From positions 1-8,463 of the forward strand of contig JAKAWM010000096.1 in assembly GCA_021827285.1 (NCBI GenBank): a DNA stretch of 8,463 bases. Direction: 5' to 3'. Below, in pieces: positions 1 through 6,566 of this stretch. The DNA comes from Actinomycetes bacterium (GTDB lineage: Bacteria > Actinomycetota > Acidimicrobiia > Acidimicrobiales > Palsa-688). Each line of letters opens with the position of its first letter. Position 1 is the first letter of the stretch. The notes under the pieces are model-generated. The model was not told the DNA's origin. It did no database searches and worked only from the letters and a program-made list of their open reading frames with translations. Made by a program: the position numbers and the translations under genes.

Positions 1-269
1 TGCTCCTCGAGGGAATGGCGGCCGGCGCAGCGGTGGTCGCGAGTGACATCCCCGGGTACCGCAGCGTCGCCCGCCCGGGACGCGACGCTCTATTGGTGCC
101 GCCGGGCGACCCTGGCGCCCTGGCGGCCGCGCTCAGCGAAGCGCTCGCCGGCGGGCCAGAAGTGAAGGCAATGAGCGCTTCTGCCTGCCTCCGGGCGGCC
201 GAGCTCTCTCTCGACGCGCTGGCGCGCCGCTACCTCGAATTGTACGAACCGCTGCTCAATCGGGCTTGA
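1..269 (+). CDS. Glycosyltransferase family 4 (GT-B fold), C-terminal fragment
   Basis: The reading frame is open from base 3 and ends at TGA 267-269; the 5' part lies outside the window. The visible 88 residues read LLEGMAAGAAVVASDIPGYR, followed by a segment ending LLVPPGDPGALAAAL. This is the hallmark C-terminal donor-binding region of GT4 enzymes, usually written EAMAxGxPVVASDxxGxxE, then GLLVPPGDPxALAxAL. The family transfers a sugar from a nucleotide-sugar donor to a lipid or glycan acceptor, usually at the inner face of the membrane (PimA-like enzymes are examples). The acceptor cannot be told from this piece. A terminal helix with LARRYLELYEPLL is typical of the family end. It is separated from the pilus operon by a 235-base gap with its own promoter, so a functional link (for instance pilin glycosylation) is only conjecture. 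Confidence 0.88.
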   Translation, partial: LLEGMAAGAAVVASDIPGYRSVARPGRDALLVPPGDPGALAAALSEALAGGPEVKAMSASACLRAAELSLDALARRYLELYEPLLNRA

Positions 270-352
270 GTTAGGGAGCCACACCTTCCGTACAGTTACA
301 AGTCACTAAATTCGGTCGCTAAGTTACAGCGCTGAAAATTGCCCGGTTGTGG

Positions 353-371
353 TTTGCGAGCAAATGTTTGC
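353..371. promoter_or_regulatory. Operator-like overlapping dyads TTTGC-GCAAA-TTTGC
   Basis: TTTGC (353-357), GCAAA (360-364) and TTTGC (367-371) are spaced evenly, with two bases between neighbouring arms. This creates two overlapping perfect inverted repeats, TTTGC-GA-GCAAA and GCAAA-TG-TTTGC. The element ends three bases before the putative -35 hexamer, a usual place for an activator or repressor site. No regulator is identified; the function is inferred from symmetry and position only. Confidence 0.4.
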
Positions 372-374
372 CTC

Positions 375-403
375 TTGATGCGCCGCCTTCGGGATGCTGT
401 AAT
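375..403 (+). promoter_or_regulatory. Putative sigma70-type promoter of the Tad operon
   Basis: TTGATG (375-380) matches TTGACA at four of six positions. TGTAAT (398-403) matches TATAAT at five of six. The spacer is exactly 17 bases, and TGC directly before the -10 supplies an extended -10 TG motif (395-396). Transcription would start near 410, giving a 5' leader of about 95 nt before the GTG at 505. It is the best promoter I see in the window and fits transcription of the whole operon. Not experimentally shown. Confidence 0.5.
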
Positions 404-405
404 TG

Positions 406-416
406 CGGACAGTCCG
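406..416. promoter_or_regulatory. Palindrome CGGACAGTCCG over the expected transcription start
   Basis: CGGAC and GTCCG form a perfect 5-bp inverted repeat around one central A. It lies three bases after the -10 hexamer and covers the expected transcription start, where a repressor would block initiation. It is short enough to arise by chance in GC-rich DNA, so confidence is low. Confidence 0.25.
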
Positions 417-418
417 GC

Positions 419-472
419 ATGGTCGGAGCCGCGAGAAAGTTGTTGAAACTGGTGGTGCACGCGGGCCGGTAA
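419..472 (+). CDS. Possible 17-residue leader peptide
   Basis: ATG at 419-421 opens a 17-codon frame (MVGAARKLLKLVVHAGR) ending in TAA 470-472, inside the leader between the promoter and the first operon gene. It has a basic, amphipathic look. No strong Shine-Dalgarno precedes it (only a GCGGACAG-like stretch), there is no run of regulatory codons typical of amino-acid attenuators, and short frames occur by chance. Listed as a candidate only. Confidence 0.15.
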   Translation: MVGAARKLLKLVVHAGR

Positions 473-504
473 GAGGGTGGAGGTAGTGGCAGGGTGAGTG
501 AGGC

Positions 505-1368
505 GTGCTAGTCTTTCTCGCCGCCGGCGTCAGTGGCGCCGCGGCCATGGTCAGTTGGTGGGCCCCGGGCAGCCGTTTGTTCGCTGGACCCGTGGCTTCG
601 GCCCGGTCGGGGACGAAAAACAGCCTAGTTTTGCCGGCATCAACTTGGAGCCGCCGGCGGGTGGTGTGGGCGGCTGCCGGGGCGACGGCCGCCGCGGTGG
701 TGACGGCGCCGCTCGTCTTGGCCGGCGGGCTTCACGGTTCTTCTGGGCCAACGCGGCTGGCGGACTGGGGGTGGGTGGCCCCCTGGGCGGTGATGGTCGC
801 CTTGCTCGGGTTGGTAGACCTCGTCGAGCGAGTCGTGCCGACGCTTTTGGTGCGCGCGGCGATCGGTATGACGACAGCTTTGGCCGCTCTGGTCTGCTCT
901 TTGACCGGGGAGTGGGACCCGCTCGTGCGGGGCGGGGCGCTCGCGGTTGGCGCCTGGGCGGTGTTCGCAACCTGGGCGGTATTGGCGCCTGGGAGCCTCG
1001 GTTTTGGGGATGCCAGGCTGGCGTGCCTCGTGGCGTTGGGCGCGGGAGCGGCCTCGCCGGCGGGCACGGTGGTGGCACTGGCTTGCTCGGTCTTGGCCGC
1101 CGGCGCGTGGGGAAGATGGCGGGACCGGGCGCGATGGTGGGAGCGGGCGCGATGGCGGGAGCGGGCGCGATGGTGGGAGCTGGCGCGATGGCGGGACCGG
1201 GCGCGATGGCGGGAGCGGGCGCGATGGTGGGAGCCGGCGCGATGGCGGGAGCTGGCGCGATGGCGGGAGCTGGCCCGGCCGGAGTTGGTGGGAGGGCGAA
1301 GAGCTGTAGCGCTCGGGCCGTTGTTGGCGCTCTCGGGCCTAGCTGTGGCGGCGACTGGTGCGCGCTGA
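505..1368 (+). CDS. tadV: TadV/CpaA-like prepilin peptidase (A24) with repeat-expanded loop
   Basis: A24 aspartyl membrane peptidase that removes the leader of Flp prepilins at the cytoplasmic face. The two catalytic Asp lie in typical contexts: D105 in GLVDLVERVVPTLLV (family pattern: Asp followed by a basic stretch and I/VP) and D169 in GFGDARLA (family GxGDxKL). Hydrophobic segments lie near residues 2-20, 53-73, 91-106, 118-133, 143-161, 172-200 and 267-284. The last contains ALGPLLALSG, matching the family's PFGPxLAxG final helix. Between the last two helices, about residues 204-257 consist of nine copies of a six-residue Arg/Trp/Glu unit, encoded by 18-bp tandem repeats; the family normally has a short loop there. 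At 287 residues it is longer than typical CpaA/TadV proteins for this reason. The GTG start is bounded upstream by an in-frame TGA (499-501) and preceded by GGTGA at 493-497. The stop overlaps the next gene by 11 bases. Confidence 0.82.
   Translation: MLVFLAAGVSGAAAMVSWWAPGSRLFAGPVASARSGTKNSLVLPASTWSRRRVVWAAAGATAAAVVTAPLVLAGGLHGSSGPTRLADWGWVAPWAVMVALLGLVDLVERVVPTLLVRAAIGMTTALAALVCSLTGEWDPLVRGGALAVGAWAVFATWAVLAPGSLGFGDARLACLVALGAGAASPAGTVVALACSVLAAGAWGRWRDRARWWERARWRERARWWELARWRDRARWRERARWWEPARWRELARWRELARPELVGGRRAVALGPLLALSGLAVAATGAR
1115..1276 (+). repeat. Nine 18-bp direct tandem repeats inside tadV
   Basis: Nine contiguous units of exactly 18 bp begin at 1115, 1133, 1151, 1169, 1187, 1205, 1223, 1241 and 1259. 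The pattern is gatgg(C/T)ggga(g/c)c(g/t/c)ggcgc, with one final unit ending in ccc. Variation is limited to a few positions, which indicates recent or ongoing duplication. The length is a multiple of three, so copy-number change keeps tadV in frame. In the tadV frame the units read RWRDRA or RWWERA. The other two + frames and at least one - frame are open across the array. Confidence 0.95.
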
Positions 1369-2128
1369 GCTTCGCGCCGCCCGTGCCTCGGAGGGAGGCG
1401 AGGACCCTCCAGGCGCGAGCTTCACCCCGGCAGGTGCTCGCCGCCAGCGTCGCCCTCGGCGTGTGACGGCGGGAGTGGCCATTCCGGTGGCGCTCGGGGT
1501 GCTCGCAGCCGGGTTCGCATACGAGGCACTTCAGGGCCGTGCGGCCATGACAGAAATCGTGGTGACGAGGTCGGAATTGGCGGCGGGCGCGCCCATAGAC
1601 GCCGGCGACACGCGCCTCGTGAGAGTGCACTCGGTCGACCGGTCGCTGTTGCGGGGCTTGGTGACGCCACCCCAACTGGGCGAGGGCTGGGTCGCAACCG
1701 TGCCTATACCGGCGGGTGAACCGGTGACTTCGAGCGAAATATCAAGGCCGGCCCAAGGCCCGGTGCTCGGGGAGATGAGCATTGCCGTCCCCCTCGACCA
1801 GGCGGTGGGCGGGAGGCTCGCGCCCGGTGACCGGGTGGACGTGATCGCGGGAAATGGAGGGGGCGGCGCGCACTACGTGGCGCAGGGCCTTCGAGTTGTT
1901 GCCGTCGCGCCCTCGTCGGGCAACGGCGCCCTCCTCGGGGCGTCCACGAACTATTACGTGGTCGTGGCCGTCGGCAAGCAAGCGGCCTTGCAGATAGCGG
2001 CTGCCCTGGCGGGCGGGGGCGCGGGAGCGGGTGGGGCCGGCGGCATCGAACTCGTGCGTTCCAGTGGTGAACAGCGGGCCGCGCAGGTAGCTTACGAGCC
2101 GGCGCTCCGGAAGGGCTCCCGGCGGTGA
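1358..2128 (+). CDS. cpaB: CpaB/RcpC-like SAF-domain pilus assembly protein
   Basis: Envelope component found in most Tad loci. The order is a basic cytoplasmic tail (residues 1-35, ending RRQRRPRR), one membrane helix (about 36-55, VTAGVAIPVALGVLAAGFAY), then a SAF-type domain (about 65-127, TEIVVTRSELAAGAPIDAGD and later VPIPAGEPVTSSEI). An RcpC-like beta domain follows (about 138-235, SIAVPLDQAVGGRLAPGDRVDVIAG-type motif). These match CpaB/RcpC, which in Gram-negatives supports the secretin; in a monoderm its job is less clear, perhaps binding the cell wall. The 256-residue length is normal for the family. I keep GTG 1358 because the basic tail fits the positive-inside rule and the 11-base overlap with tadV suggests coupled translation. 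GTG 1463 (V36) is an alternative, though it would remove the basic flank. A Gly/Ala-rich stretch lies near 216-227. Confidence 0.85.
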   Translation: MRAELRAARASEGGEDPPGASFTPAGARRQRRPRRVTAGVAIPVALGVLAAGFAYEALQGRAAMTEIVVTRSELAAGAPIDAGDTRLVRVHSVDRSLLRGLVTPPQLGEGWVATVPIPAGEPVTSSEISRPAQGPVLGEMSIAVPLDQAVGGRLAPGDRVDVIAGNGGGGAHYVAQGLRVVAVAPSSGNGALLGASTNYYVVVAVGKQAALQIAAALAGGGAGAGGAGGIELVRSSGEQRAAQVAYEPALRKGSRR

Positions 2129-3417
2129 GGGTAGGCCTGGCGGCGACGACAGCGCCTTGGAGCGCCGGCCTGCGCAGTTACGTCCGGGACCATAGCCAGG
2201 GCGTGAGCGTCGAGGTCGTGATGGACCGCCCTGGCCTGGAGAGGGCTCTCGGTGGGCTCGATGTGCTCGTGTTCGACGACATCATGCGTACTTTCTCCGT
2301 CGCGGACATCTCTCGGGCCCAGAGCTACGGCGTGCACGTGATAGGAATGTTCGACCAGGCACGAGGTGCCGGGCGCCAGTATGTGAGCGGCCTCGGGCCA
2401 GACCAGGTGCTGCCCGCTTCGCTTTCGCCGGCCGAGCTCTTGGCGGCGGTGCGCGAGGCCGTGGAGGCGAGGCCGAAATTGAAGGTGCGGCACCGGTCCC
2501 AGGAGGGGGCGTTTGTGCCCGGGGGAGGCCGGGACGGCCGGAAGAGCCGGGGCGTGGTGGGGGCGTGGACGAAGGTGAGCGGGGGGGCGGGGCTTTCGGA
2601 AGCTCTCGTGGTTGCTGCGGAGCAGTTGTCGAGGCAGGGCCGGGTGCTGCTCGTCGAGGCCGAAGAGGTGGCGCCGGTAATGCTTTCGCGCCTGTCACGT
2701 TCGCCGGAGGGCGGCTTGCCTTGGGCCTTGTCGCGCGCCGCTCAGGGCCTTCCTGCCCTGCCCGAGGCTCTTTCCCCGCCAAGACCGGGCGTTCCGGGGC
2801 CGGTAGAGCACTTCGATCTGGTCTGCGCCGCTCCCACCATCGCGCAACCCATAAACCCCTTTGAACTCGAAAGGTTCCTCGGAGAGGCGACCCTGCGTTA
2901 CAACTACGTCCTGGTCGAGACGTCGTGGCTGGCTGGGCTGGGCGGGGCGCGCGAGCGCCCCAGCTCGGCGCGCGCCGTCCTGCGCCTGGCGGCTTCGATT
3001 GTCGTCCTGGCCGGCGCCGACCCCGAGGGGGCGGGCAGGCTGGTGCAGTGGAAGGCGGCCGCACTGGCCGCGGGCGTGTCGGCGCCGGCGTTTGCGGCCT
3101 TTGGCCGGGCCAGGTCCAGCCGGTACGAGCGGGAGCACTTGCGCTCTGTCGTCGAGTCCAATACGGGCCGCCATCCCTTTGCGGGCTTTGCCTTCTTGCC
3201 AGAAGACCCGGCCGTCGGGCGCGCCCGGTGGAACGGTGAGCTTGTCCAGAGGGGCGCGTTTTTCGACGCTGTCCGGGAACTCGCGGCCAAGTCGGTTTCG
3301 GCCGCTGTGCCCGTGCGGGATGGCGCCGGTGAGACCCTTGGCGGTCCACTTGGCCCTGGCCAGCCCGGTGGCAACGTCGCCCTGGCCGCAGCTTCCAACG
3401 GGTCAGCGGGGACCTGA
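2125..3417 (+). CDS. tadZ: TadZ/CpaE-like pilus localization protein with degenerate P-loop
   Basis: TadZ/CpaE proteins are MinD/ParA-like polar or septal organisers of Tad pilus assembly; the mycobacterial Ssd protein is a relative. Residues 1 to about 115 resemble a receiver-like domain, with DVLVFDDI near 46-53, GVHVIGMF near 69-76, and a closing helix LSPAELLAAVREAVEA. A linker precedes the ATPase-like fold beginning at about 143 (GVVGAWTKVSGGAGLSE). The deviant Walker A should read KGGxGKT; here it is SGGAGLS (152-158), so both lysines are missing. The segment following it (RVLLVEAEE) has Glu where the family usually has Asp, and the later YNYVLVETSW replaces the usual VxDxP. The fold is likely kept but nucleotide hydrolysis is doubtful. 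The start overlaps cpaB by four bases (GTGA) behind GGAAGGG at 2110-2116. The stop overlaps the next ATG by one base. Confidence 0.78.
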   Translation: MRVGLAATTAPWSAGLRSYVRDHSQGVSVEVVMDRPGLERALGGLDVLVFDDIMRTFSVADISRAQSYGVHVIGMFDQARGAGRQYVSGLGPDQVLPASLSPAELLAAVREAVEARPKLKVRHRSQEGAFVPGGGRDGRKSRGVVGAWTKVSGGAGLSEALVVAAEQLSRQGRVLLVEAEEVAPVMLSRLSRSPEGGLPWALSRAAQGLPALPEALSPPRPGVPGPVEHFDLVCAAPTIAQPINPFELERFLGEATLRYNYVLVETSWLAGLGGARERPSSARAVLRLAASIVVLAGADPEGAGRLVQWKAAALAAGVSAPAFAAFGRARSSRYEREHLRSVVESNTGRHPFAGFAFLPEDPAVGRARWNGELVQRGAFFDAVRELAAKSVSAAVPVRDGAGETLGGPLGPGQPGGNVALAAASNGSAGT

Positions 3418-4703
3418 TGGCGACGGCGTTCGAGCAGTTGCGGGGCAGGGTCCTCGGGCTGCTGGCAGCTAGGGATATTGACGTCGGGGCCGACCCCGGG
3501 GCGGCGAGGCGGCTCGTCGAGTCCGAGACCGAGCGTTTCCAGCGACAGCTGATGCGTGGGGCGCTGGCCGGGCTGGCGCCTTTTGTCGACCCAGCCGACG
3601 TAGTCGAGCGCCTTATGACGGAGCTCGTCGGTATTGGCGCCCAGTTGGACCAGCTGGTGGCCGACCCTTTGGTCGAGGAGATCTACGGTTTAGACGGCGA
3701 GATAACGGCGCGGTTGGTGGGAGGGGCGACCCGCTACAGCGAAGCGCCGGCGCAACCCGGGGCGGTGCTGGCAGTCCTGCAGCGCTTGGTGGCCGGCGCC
3801 GGAGAGAACTTCGACGCTTCGCACCCAAAGGTCGACGGCGTGCGGGTCATCCTCCCCGGCGGGCGCCAGGCACGCCTGTCGGTGTCGGTGCCGCCGAGGA
3901 TCGACGGGACGGTGTCGTTTAGCCTGAGGGTGCCACAGAAGCGCAATACCACCCTGCGCGACCTCGTGTCGTTCGGGTCCTTGATACCCGAAGCCGCCAC
4001 GTTCCTGGAGGTCTTGATGCGTATCCGGCGGGTGCGGATGCTGGTGGCAGGGGCACCTGGCGCGGGGAAGACCACGCTTCTCGAGGCGTTGTTGCGGGCT
4101 GCGCCCCCCAACCGGCGGACGATCTGTGCCGAGGAGCAACGAGAACTGAACGCCCCGCTCTTGAACGGGGAGTACTGGCAGGCTTCGAAGGTCGAGTCGC
4201 TGGCAGATCTCGTGCGCTCGGCGCGGGTGGCCTCGCCCGAGCTGATCGTGCTGGGCGAGTTGAAAGGCCCTGAGGCCTGGGAACTCCTCATGGCCGGGAC
4301 GCTAGGGGTGGGCGTCGTGGCGGCCGTCCATGCCGAGGACACGGCGGGCGCGTTCGAAGCGCTCGCCGTCTGCGCGACGAAAGCCGTGCCCGCCACCCCG
4401 TTCGCGGAGATCGAGGCACGCTTTGCTGCGATGTTCGACGTGGTGGTCTATTGCGACATCGACGACTCGGGAGAGCTCGCGAGGCGCCAGATTACAGAGA
4501 TAGCGGTCGTCCCGCCCCAGCTCAGCACGGCGACGGGAGGCGTCGCGGTGACGCCTATTTTTAGCCGGAGCGATATCGGCGAGCCCATGGAACTGCGCAG
4601 TGGGGCGGTCGGTGAAAGGCTCGAGCGCCGCTGCAATCGCTTGTTGGCCCGCTACGGCTTGGAACTGGCCGACGTGCTGAAGGGTGCCGAGGTCATCTGG
4701 TGA
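3417..4703 (+). CDS. tadA: TadA/CpaF-type secretion/pilus motor ATPase
   Basis: Hexameric cytoplasmic ATPase that powers Tad pilus extension (and in some systems retraction), acting on the TadB/TadC platform. The N-terminal domain contains LVADPLVEEIYGLDGEI (about 80-96), equivalent to the family's LLxDPxVxEIxVNG. HPKVDGVRV and SVPPRIDG match the VDGSR and IPP motifs. Walker A is GAPGAGKTT (212-220, Lys218), the Asp box is ICAEEQREL (236-244), Walker B is ELIVLGELKG (275-284, GE at 280-281), and the His box is AAVHAE with His305. All catalytic elements are present. Small departures include GELKG for the usual GEVRG and a shortened TGHDG region (GTLGVGVVAAVHA). At 428 residues it is normal size. 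ATG 3417 overlaps the tadZ stop by one base; the next gene overlaps by four. Confidence 0.93.
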   Translation: MATAFEQLRGRVLGLLAARDIDVGADPGAARRLVESETERFQRQLMRGALAGLAPFVDPADVVERLMTELVGIGAQLDQLVADPLVEEIYGLDGEITARLVGGATRYSEAPAQPGAVLAVLQRLVAGAGENFDASHPKVDGVRVILPGGRQARLSVSVPPRIDGTVSFSLRVPQKRNTTLRDLVSFGSLIPEAATFLEVLMRIRRVRMLVAGAPGAGKTTLLEALLRAAPPNRRTICAEEQRELNAPLLNGEYWQASKVESLADLVRSARVASPELIVLGELKGPEAWELLMAGTLGVGVVAAVHAEDTAGAFEALAVCATKAVPATPFAEIEARFAAMFDVVVYCDIDDSGELARRQITEIAVVPPQLSTATGGVAVTPIFSRSDIGEPMELRSGAVGERLERRCNRLLARYGLELADVLKGAEVIW

Positions 4704-5617
4704 GCGTTCTGGCCGCCATCTGCGCCGGGTGCTGTGCCTGGGCGCTGGCCCGGTTGGTGGCCGGCGAACGGGTCCTGCCCGGCCCTCGTGGCGCTGAGAG
4801 AGGGCGGGGTGCGACATCAGGGCGCCGGCGAGCGGGTCGCATAGTGCCGTTCCAGGTGTGGCTGTCGCAGGCCGGGGCGGCGGTGACCCCTCGGCAGTTC
4901 GTCGCCGTGTCGGCCGGTGTCGCTCTCGCCGTGTTTATTGTGCTTTTCGCCATATCCCGGACCGCGGTGGTGGCAGCGCTGCCGGCGGGGGCCGCCGGCG
5001 CCGTCCCCTATGCCTACTGGTCGTCGCAGAGACGGAAACTGGCGGCGGCCCGGAGCGCGGCATGGCCCGACGCCCTCCGCTACCTCGTGGGAGTGCTGGG
5101 CGCGGGGCTGGCGACGCTGCACGAGGCGCTCGAGGAGCTATCCCGTTCTGGCCCCGAGCCGCTCCGGCCACCGATGGCCCGCTATGCCCGGCTGGCGGGG
5201 CGTGTCGGGGACCGCGCCGCTCTCGAGGCCGTACGGGCGGAACTGGCCGACCCGATATCCGACCCGGTTCTGCTGGCCTTTGCCGGGGCGATAGAGGAAG
5301 GCACGGGGACAGTGCTCCGGGTGCTGTCGGACCTTGGTTCCCAGATCACGGCCGACCTGCAACTCGCTGAGAAAGTCAGGACCTTGCAGACCCAGTCGCG
5401 GGCGGCCACCTGGGGCTGCTTCGCCCTCCCCTATGTAGTGCTGTTCGTCTTGTGCACGACCAACAGCGCCTACCGCCACTATTTTTCCCAGCCGGCTGGG
5501 TTGGTCGTGGTGTTCGCCGGGGCGGCGGTGTCACTCGCCGGCCTCGCTGTATCTCGCCGGCTGGTGCGGCCGATCGCCACGACGAGGCGTGTGTTCGCCG
5601 AAGGGGGGCAGCCCTAG
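4700..5617 (+). CDS. tadB: TadB-like inner membrane platform protein (T2SF/GspF family)
   Basis: Polytopic platform protein expected to work with TadC as the membrane base driven by TadA. The order is an N-terminal hydrophobic segment (about 2-20), a basic stretch, membrane segments around 66-107, and then the cytoplasmic T2SF domain (about 117-235). That domain starts AWPDALRYLVGVLGAGLATL, the family's (L/W)PDxLxxLxxxLxAGxxLxxAL motif, and includes a G-rich IEEGTGTVLRVLSDL helix pair. Two closing helices follow (about 237-254 and 267-285). The 305-residue length is normal. The GTG start overlaps the tadA stop by four bases (GTGA), indicating coupled translation. The position directly after tadA and before a second T2SF gene supports TadB rather than TadC. 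Confidence 0.88.
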   Translation: MSVLAAICAGCCAWALARLVAGERVLPGPRGAERGRGATSGRRRAGRIVPFQVWLSQAGAAVTPRQFVAVSAGVALAVFIVLFAISRTAVVAALPAGAAGAVPYAYWSSQRRKLAAARSAAWPDALRYLVGVLGAGLATLHEALEELSRSGPEPLRPPMARYARLAGRVGDRAALEAVRAELADPISDPVLLAFAGAIEEGTGTVLRVLSDLGSQITADLQLAEKVRTLQTQSRAATWGCFALPYVVLFVLCTTNSAYRHYFSQPAGLVVVFAGAAVSLAGLAVSRRLVRPIATTRRVFAEGGQP

Positions 5618-6547
5618 GTGGGACCGGTGGGGCTTGATGCTGCACTGGCAGGCGCGTCGGCGGGGACGGTTGTGGCCTGGGCCGGCGTGCGGGTCGCACA
5701 CCCTCGGCGGCCACCGGGGCCGCGTATGGCTTTCTACTTGGAGACGGCCCGGTCCCAGTTGGGCGGTGCGCCCGGCGGTCCCGACAACCCTGTGATGGCA
5801 GGGGAGGTACTTCGGCGTGTGCTTGGGCCGCTCGCGGGCGCGTTGGTCGCGGTGGCGAGCCGCCCCCTTCGAAAGGCACCGGGGGGCAACCTGGAACTCG
5901 CTTTGCGGCAGGCCGGGCTCAGCATCAGCGTCGAGGCGTACCGCCGGCAGTACTTGCGCTGGTTGGCGCTGACACCGCTGGCGCTGGGAGCGCTCGGCGC
6001 GCTCACGGGCCGGGCTTCGTTGGTCGTGCTGTTTTTCCTGGCCGGCCTGTACGCCGGGAGCCGCCGGCTACCCGAAAGACTAAAGGTGCTCGCCAGGCGG
6101 CGCAACGAGGTGGTGCGCAGCGACCTGCCCACGGTGGCGGCGGTTCTCGCTCTAAAGATAGAGAGCCACAAGAGCCTCGTCGTCGCCGTCTCCGACCTGG
6201 TGGCCCGAGGGAGCGGGCCGGTCGTTGACGACCTGAGCCGTGCCGTGCACCTGATAAATGCCGGCTACGGCGAAACGGGGGCGTTCGAGTTGATCGCAGC
6301 TGAGGCGGCCGAGCCGGCGGCCTCCCGTTTCTACCGTTTCCTGGCTGCCGCCACCGCCGGCGGCTTGGACCTCGCTCGGGCTCTCCTCGACCAGGCCAGC
6401 GAGCTTCGCGTGCAGCGGCGCGAGGAGGTCGAGCGGAGCGCCGCCCGCCGCACGATGTCGCTCGTGGTCCCCCAGCTCGTCTTTATGGCCCCGGTCCTGT
6501 TTGCGTTCTTGCTTGCCCCACTTCCCCAGTTGCTGTTCGGAAACTGA
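5618..6547 (+). CDS. tadC: TadC-like inner membrane platform protein (T2SF/GspF family)
   Basis: Second platform subunit. There is an N-terminal hydrophobic stretch (about 5-25), a linker, a weakly hydrophobic stretch near 67-80, membrane segments around 112-148, and the cytoplasmic T2SF domain (about 162-278). The domain starts NEVVRSDLPTVAAVLALKIE; the aliphatic PTVAAVLALKIESHKSLVVAV segment is the TadC version of the motif. A terminal hydrophobic helix pair with PQLVFMAPVLFAFLLAPLPQLL (285-306) closes the protein, typical of TadC. Its GTG directly abuts the tadB TAG, with an AAGGGGGG Shine-Dalgarno at 5601-5608. At 309 residues it is normal size. It is followed by the only sizeable gap of the operon, 25 bases, before the pilin gene. 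Confidence 0.87.
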   Translation: MGPVGLDAALAGASAGTVVAWAGVRVAHPRRPPGPRMAFYLETARSQLGGAPGGPDNPVMAGEVLRRVLGPLAGALVAVASRPLRKAPGGNLELALRQAGLSISVEAYRRQYLRWLALTPLALGALGALTGRASLVVLFFLAGLYAGSRRLPERLKVLARRRNEVVRSDLPTVAAVLALKIESHKSLVVAVSDLVARGSGPVVDDLSRAVHLINAGYGETGAFELIAAEAAEPAASRFYRFLAAATAGGLDLARALLDQASELRVQRREEVERSAARRTMSLVVPQLVFMAPVLFAFLLAPLPQLLFGN

Positions 6548-6557
6548 CGCTCATGAG

Positions 6558-6566
6558 AAAAGGAGA
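6558..6566 (+). promoter_or_regulatory. Strong Shine-Dalgarno of the pilin gene
   Basis: AAAAGGAGA lies six bases before ATG 6573, in a short AT-rich stretch that stands out from the GC-rich surroundings. It is the best ribosome binding site in the window and fixes the pilin start at 6573 rather than an upstream in-frame codon inside tadC. It fits a need to make far more pilin than machine parts. Confidence 0.75.

Larger units (their letters stand above)
270..504 (+). other. Intergenic leader region upstream of the Tad operon
   Basis: This gap is clearly less GC-rich than its surroundings, and I see no convincing gene or rho-independent terminator in it. It holds a direct repeat AGTTACA (294-300 and 322-328), the palindrome CAGCGCTG (327-334), alternating TTTGC/GCAAA arms (353-371), a sigma70-like promoter (375-403), the palindrome CGGACAGTCCG (406-416) and a possible short leader ORF (419-472). 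Together these look like the control region of the operon that starts at 505. Confidence 0.6.

Noticed and set aside
270..340. Rho-independent terminator after the glycosyltransferase
   Set aside because: No GC-rich stem followed by a T-run is present; the CAGCGCTG palindrome is too short and has no loop.
1115..1276. Possible CRISPR array
   Set aside because: The repeats are contiguous 18-bp units without spacers, lie inside a recognisable gene and keep its frame.
498..1466. Long + frame overlapping tadV, slightly longer than it
   Set aside because: Its product is Gly/Arg-rich with (AMVGAG)n from the 18-bp array and shows no domain; the tadV frame has both A24 Asp motifs and membrane segments.
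551..1675. 374-residue open frame on the - strand with Ala-Pro-Ile repeats
   Set aside because: It is antisense to tadV and cpaB, Pro/Arg-rich without domains, and explained by high GC plus the tandem array.
2581..2587. Seven-G run as a sequencing frameshift explaining the broken P-loop in tadZ
   Set aside because: The downstream frame continues as a TadZ-like ATPase-fold sequence to a stop that overlaps the tadA start, and the upstream frame is continuous, so the missing lysines are more likely real substitutions.
2282..3349. 355-residue open frame on the - strand
   Set aside because: It is antisense to tadZ, extremely Pro/Arg-rich and without motifs; a typical shadow frame of high-GC coding DNA.
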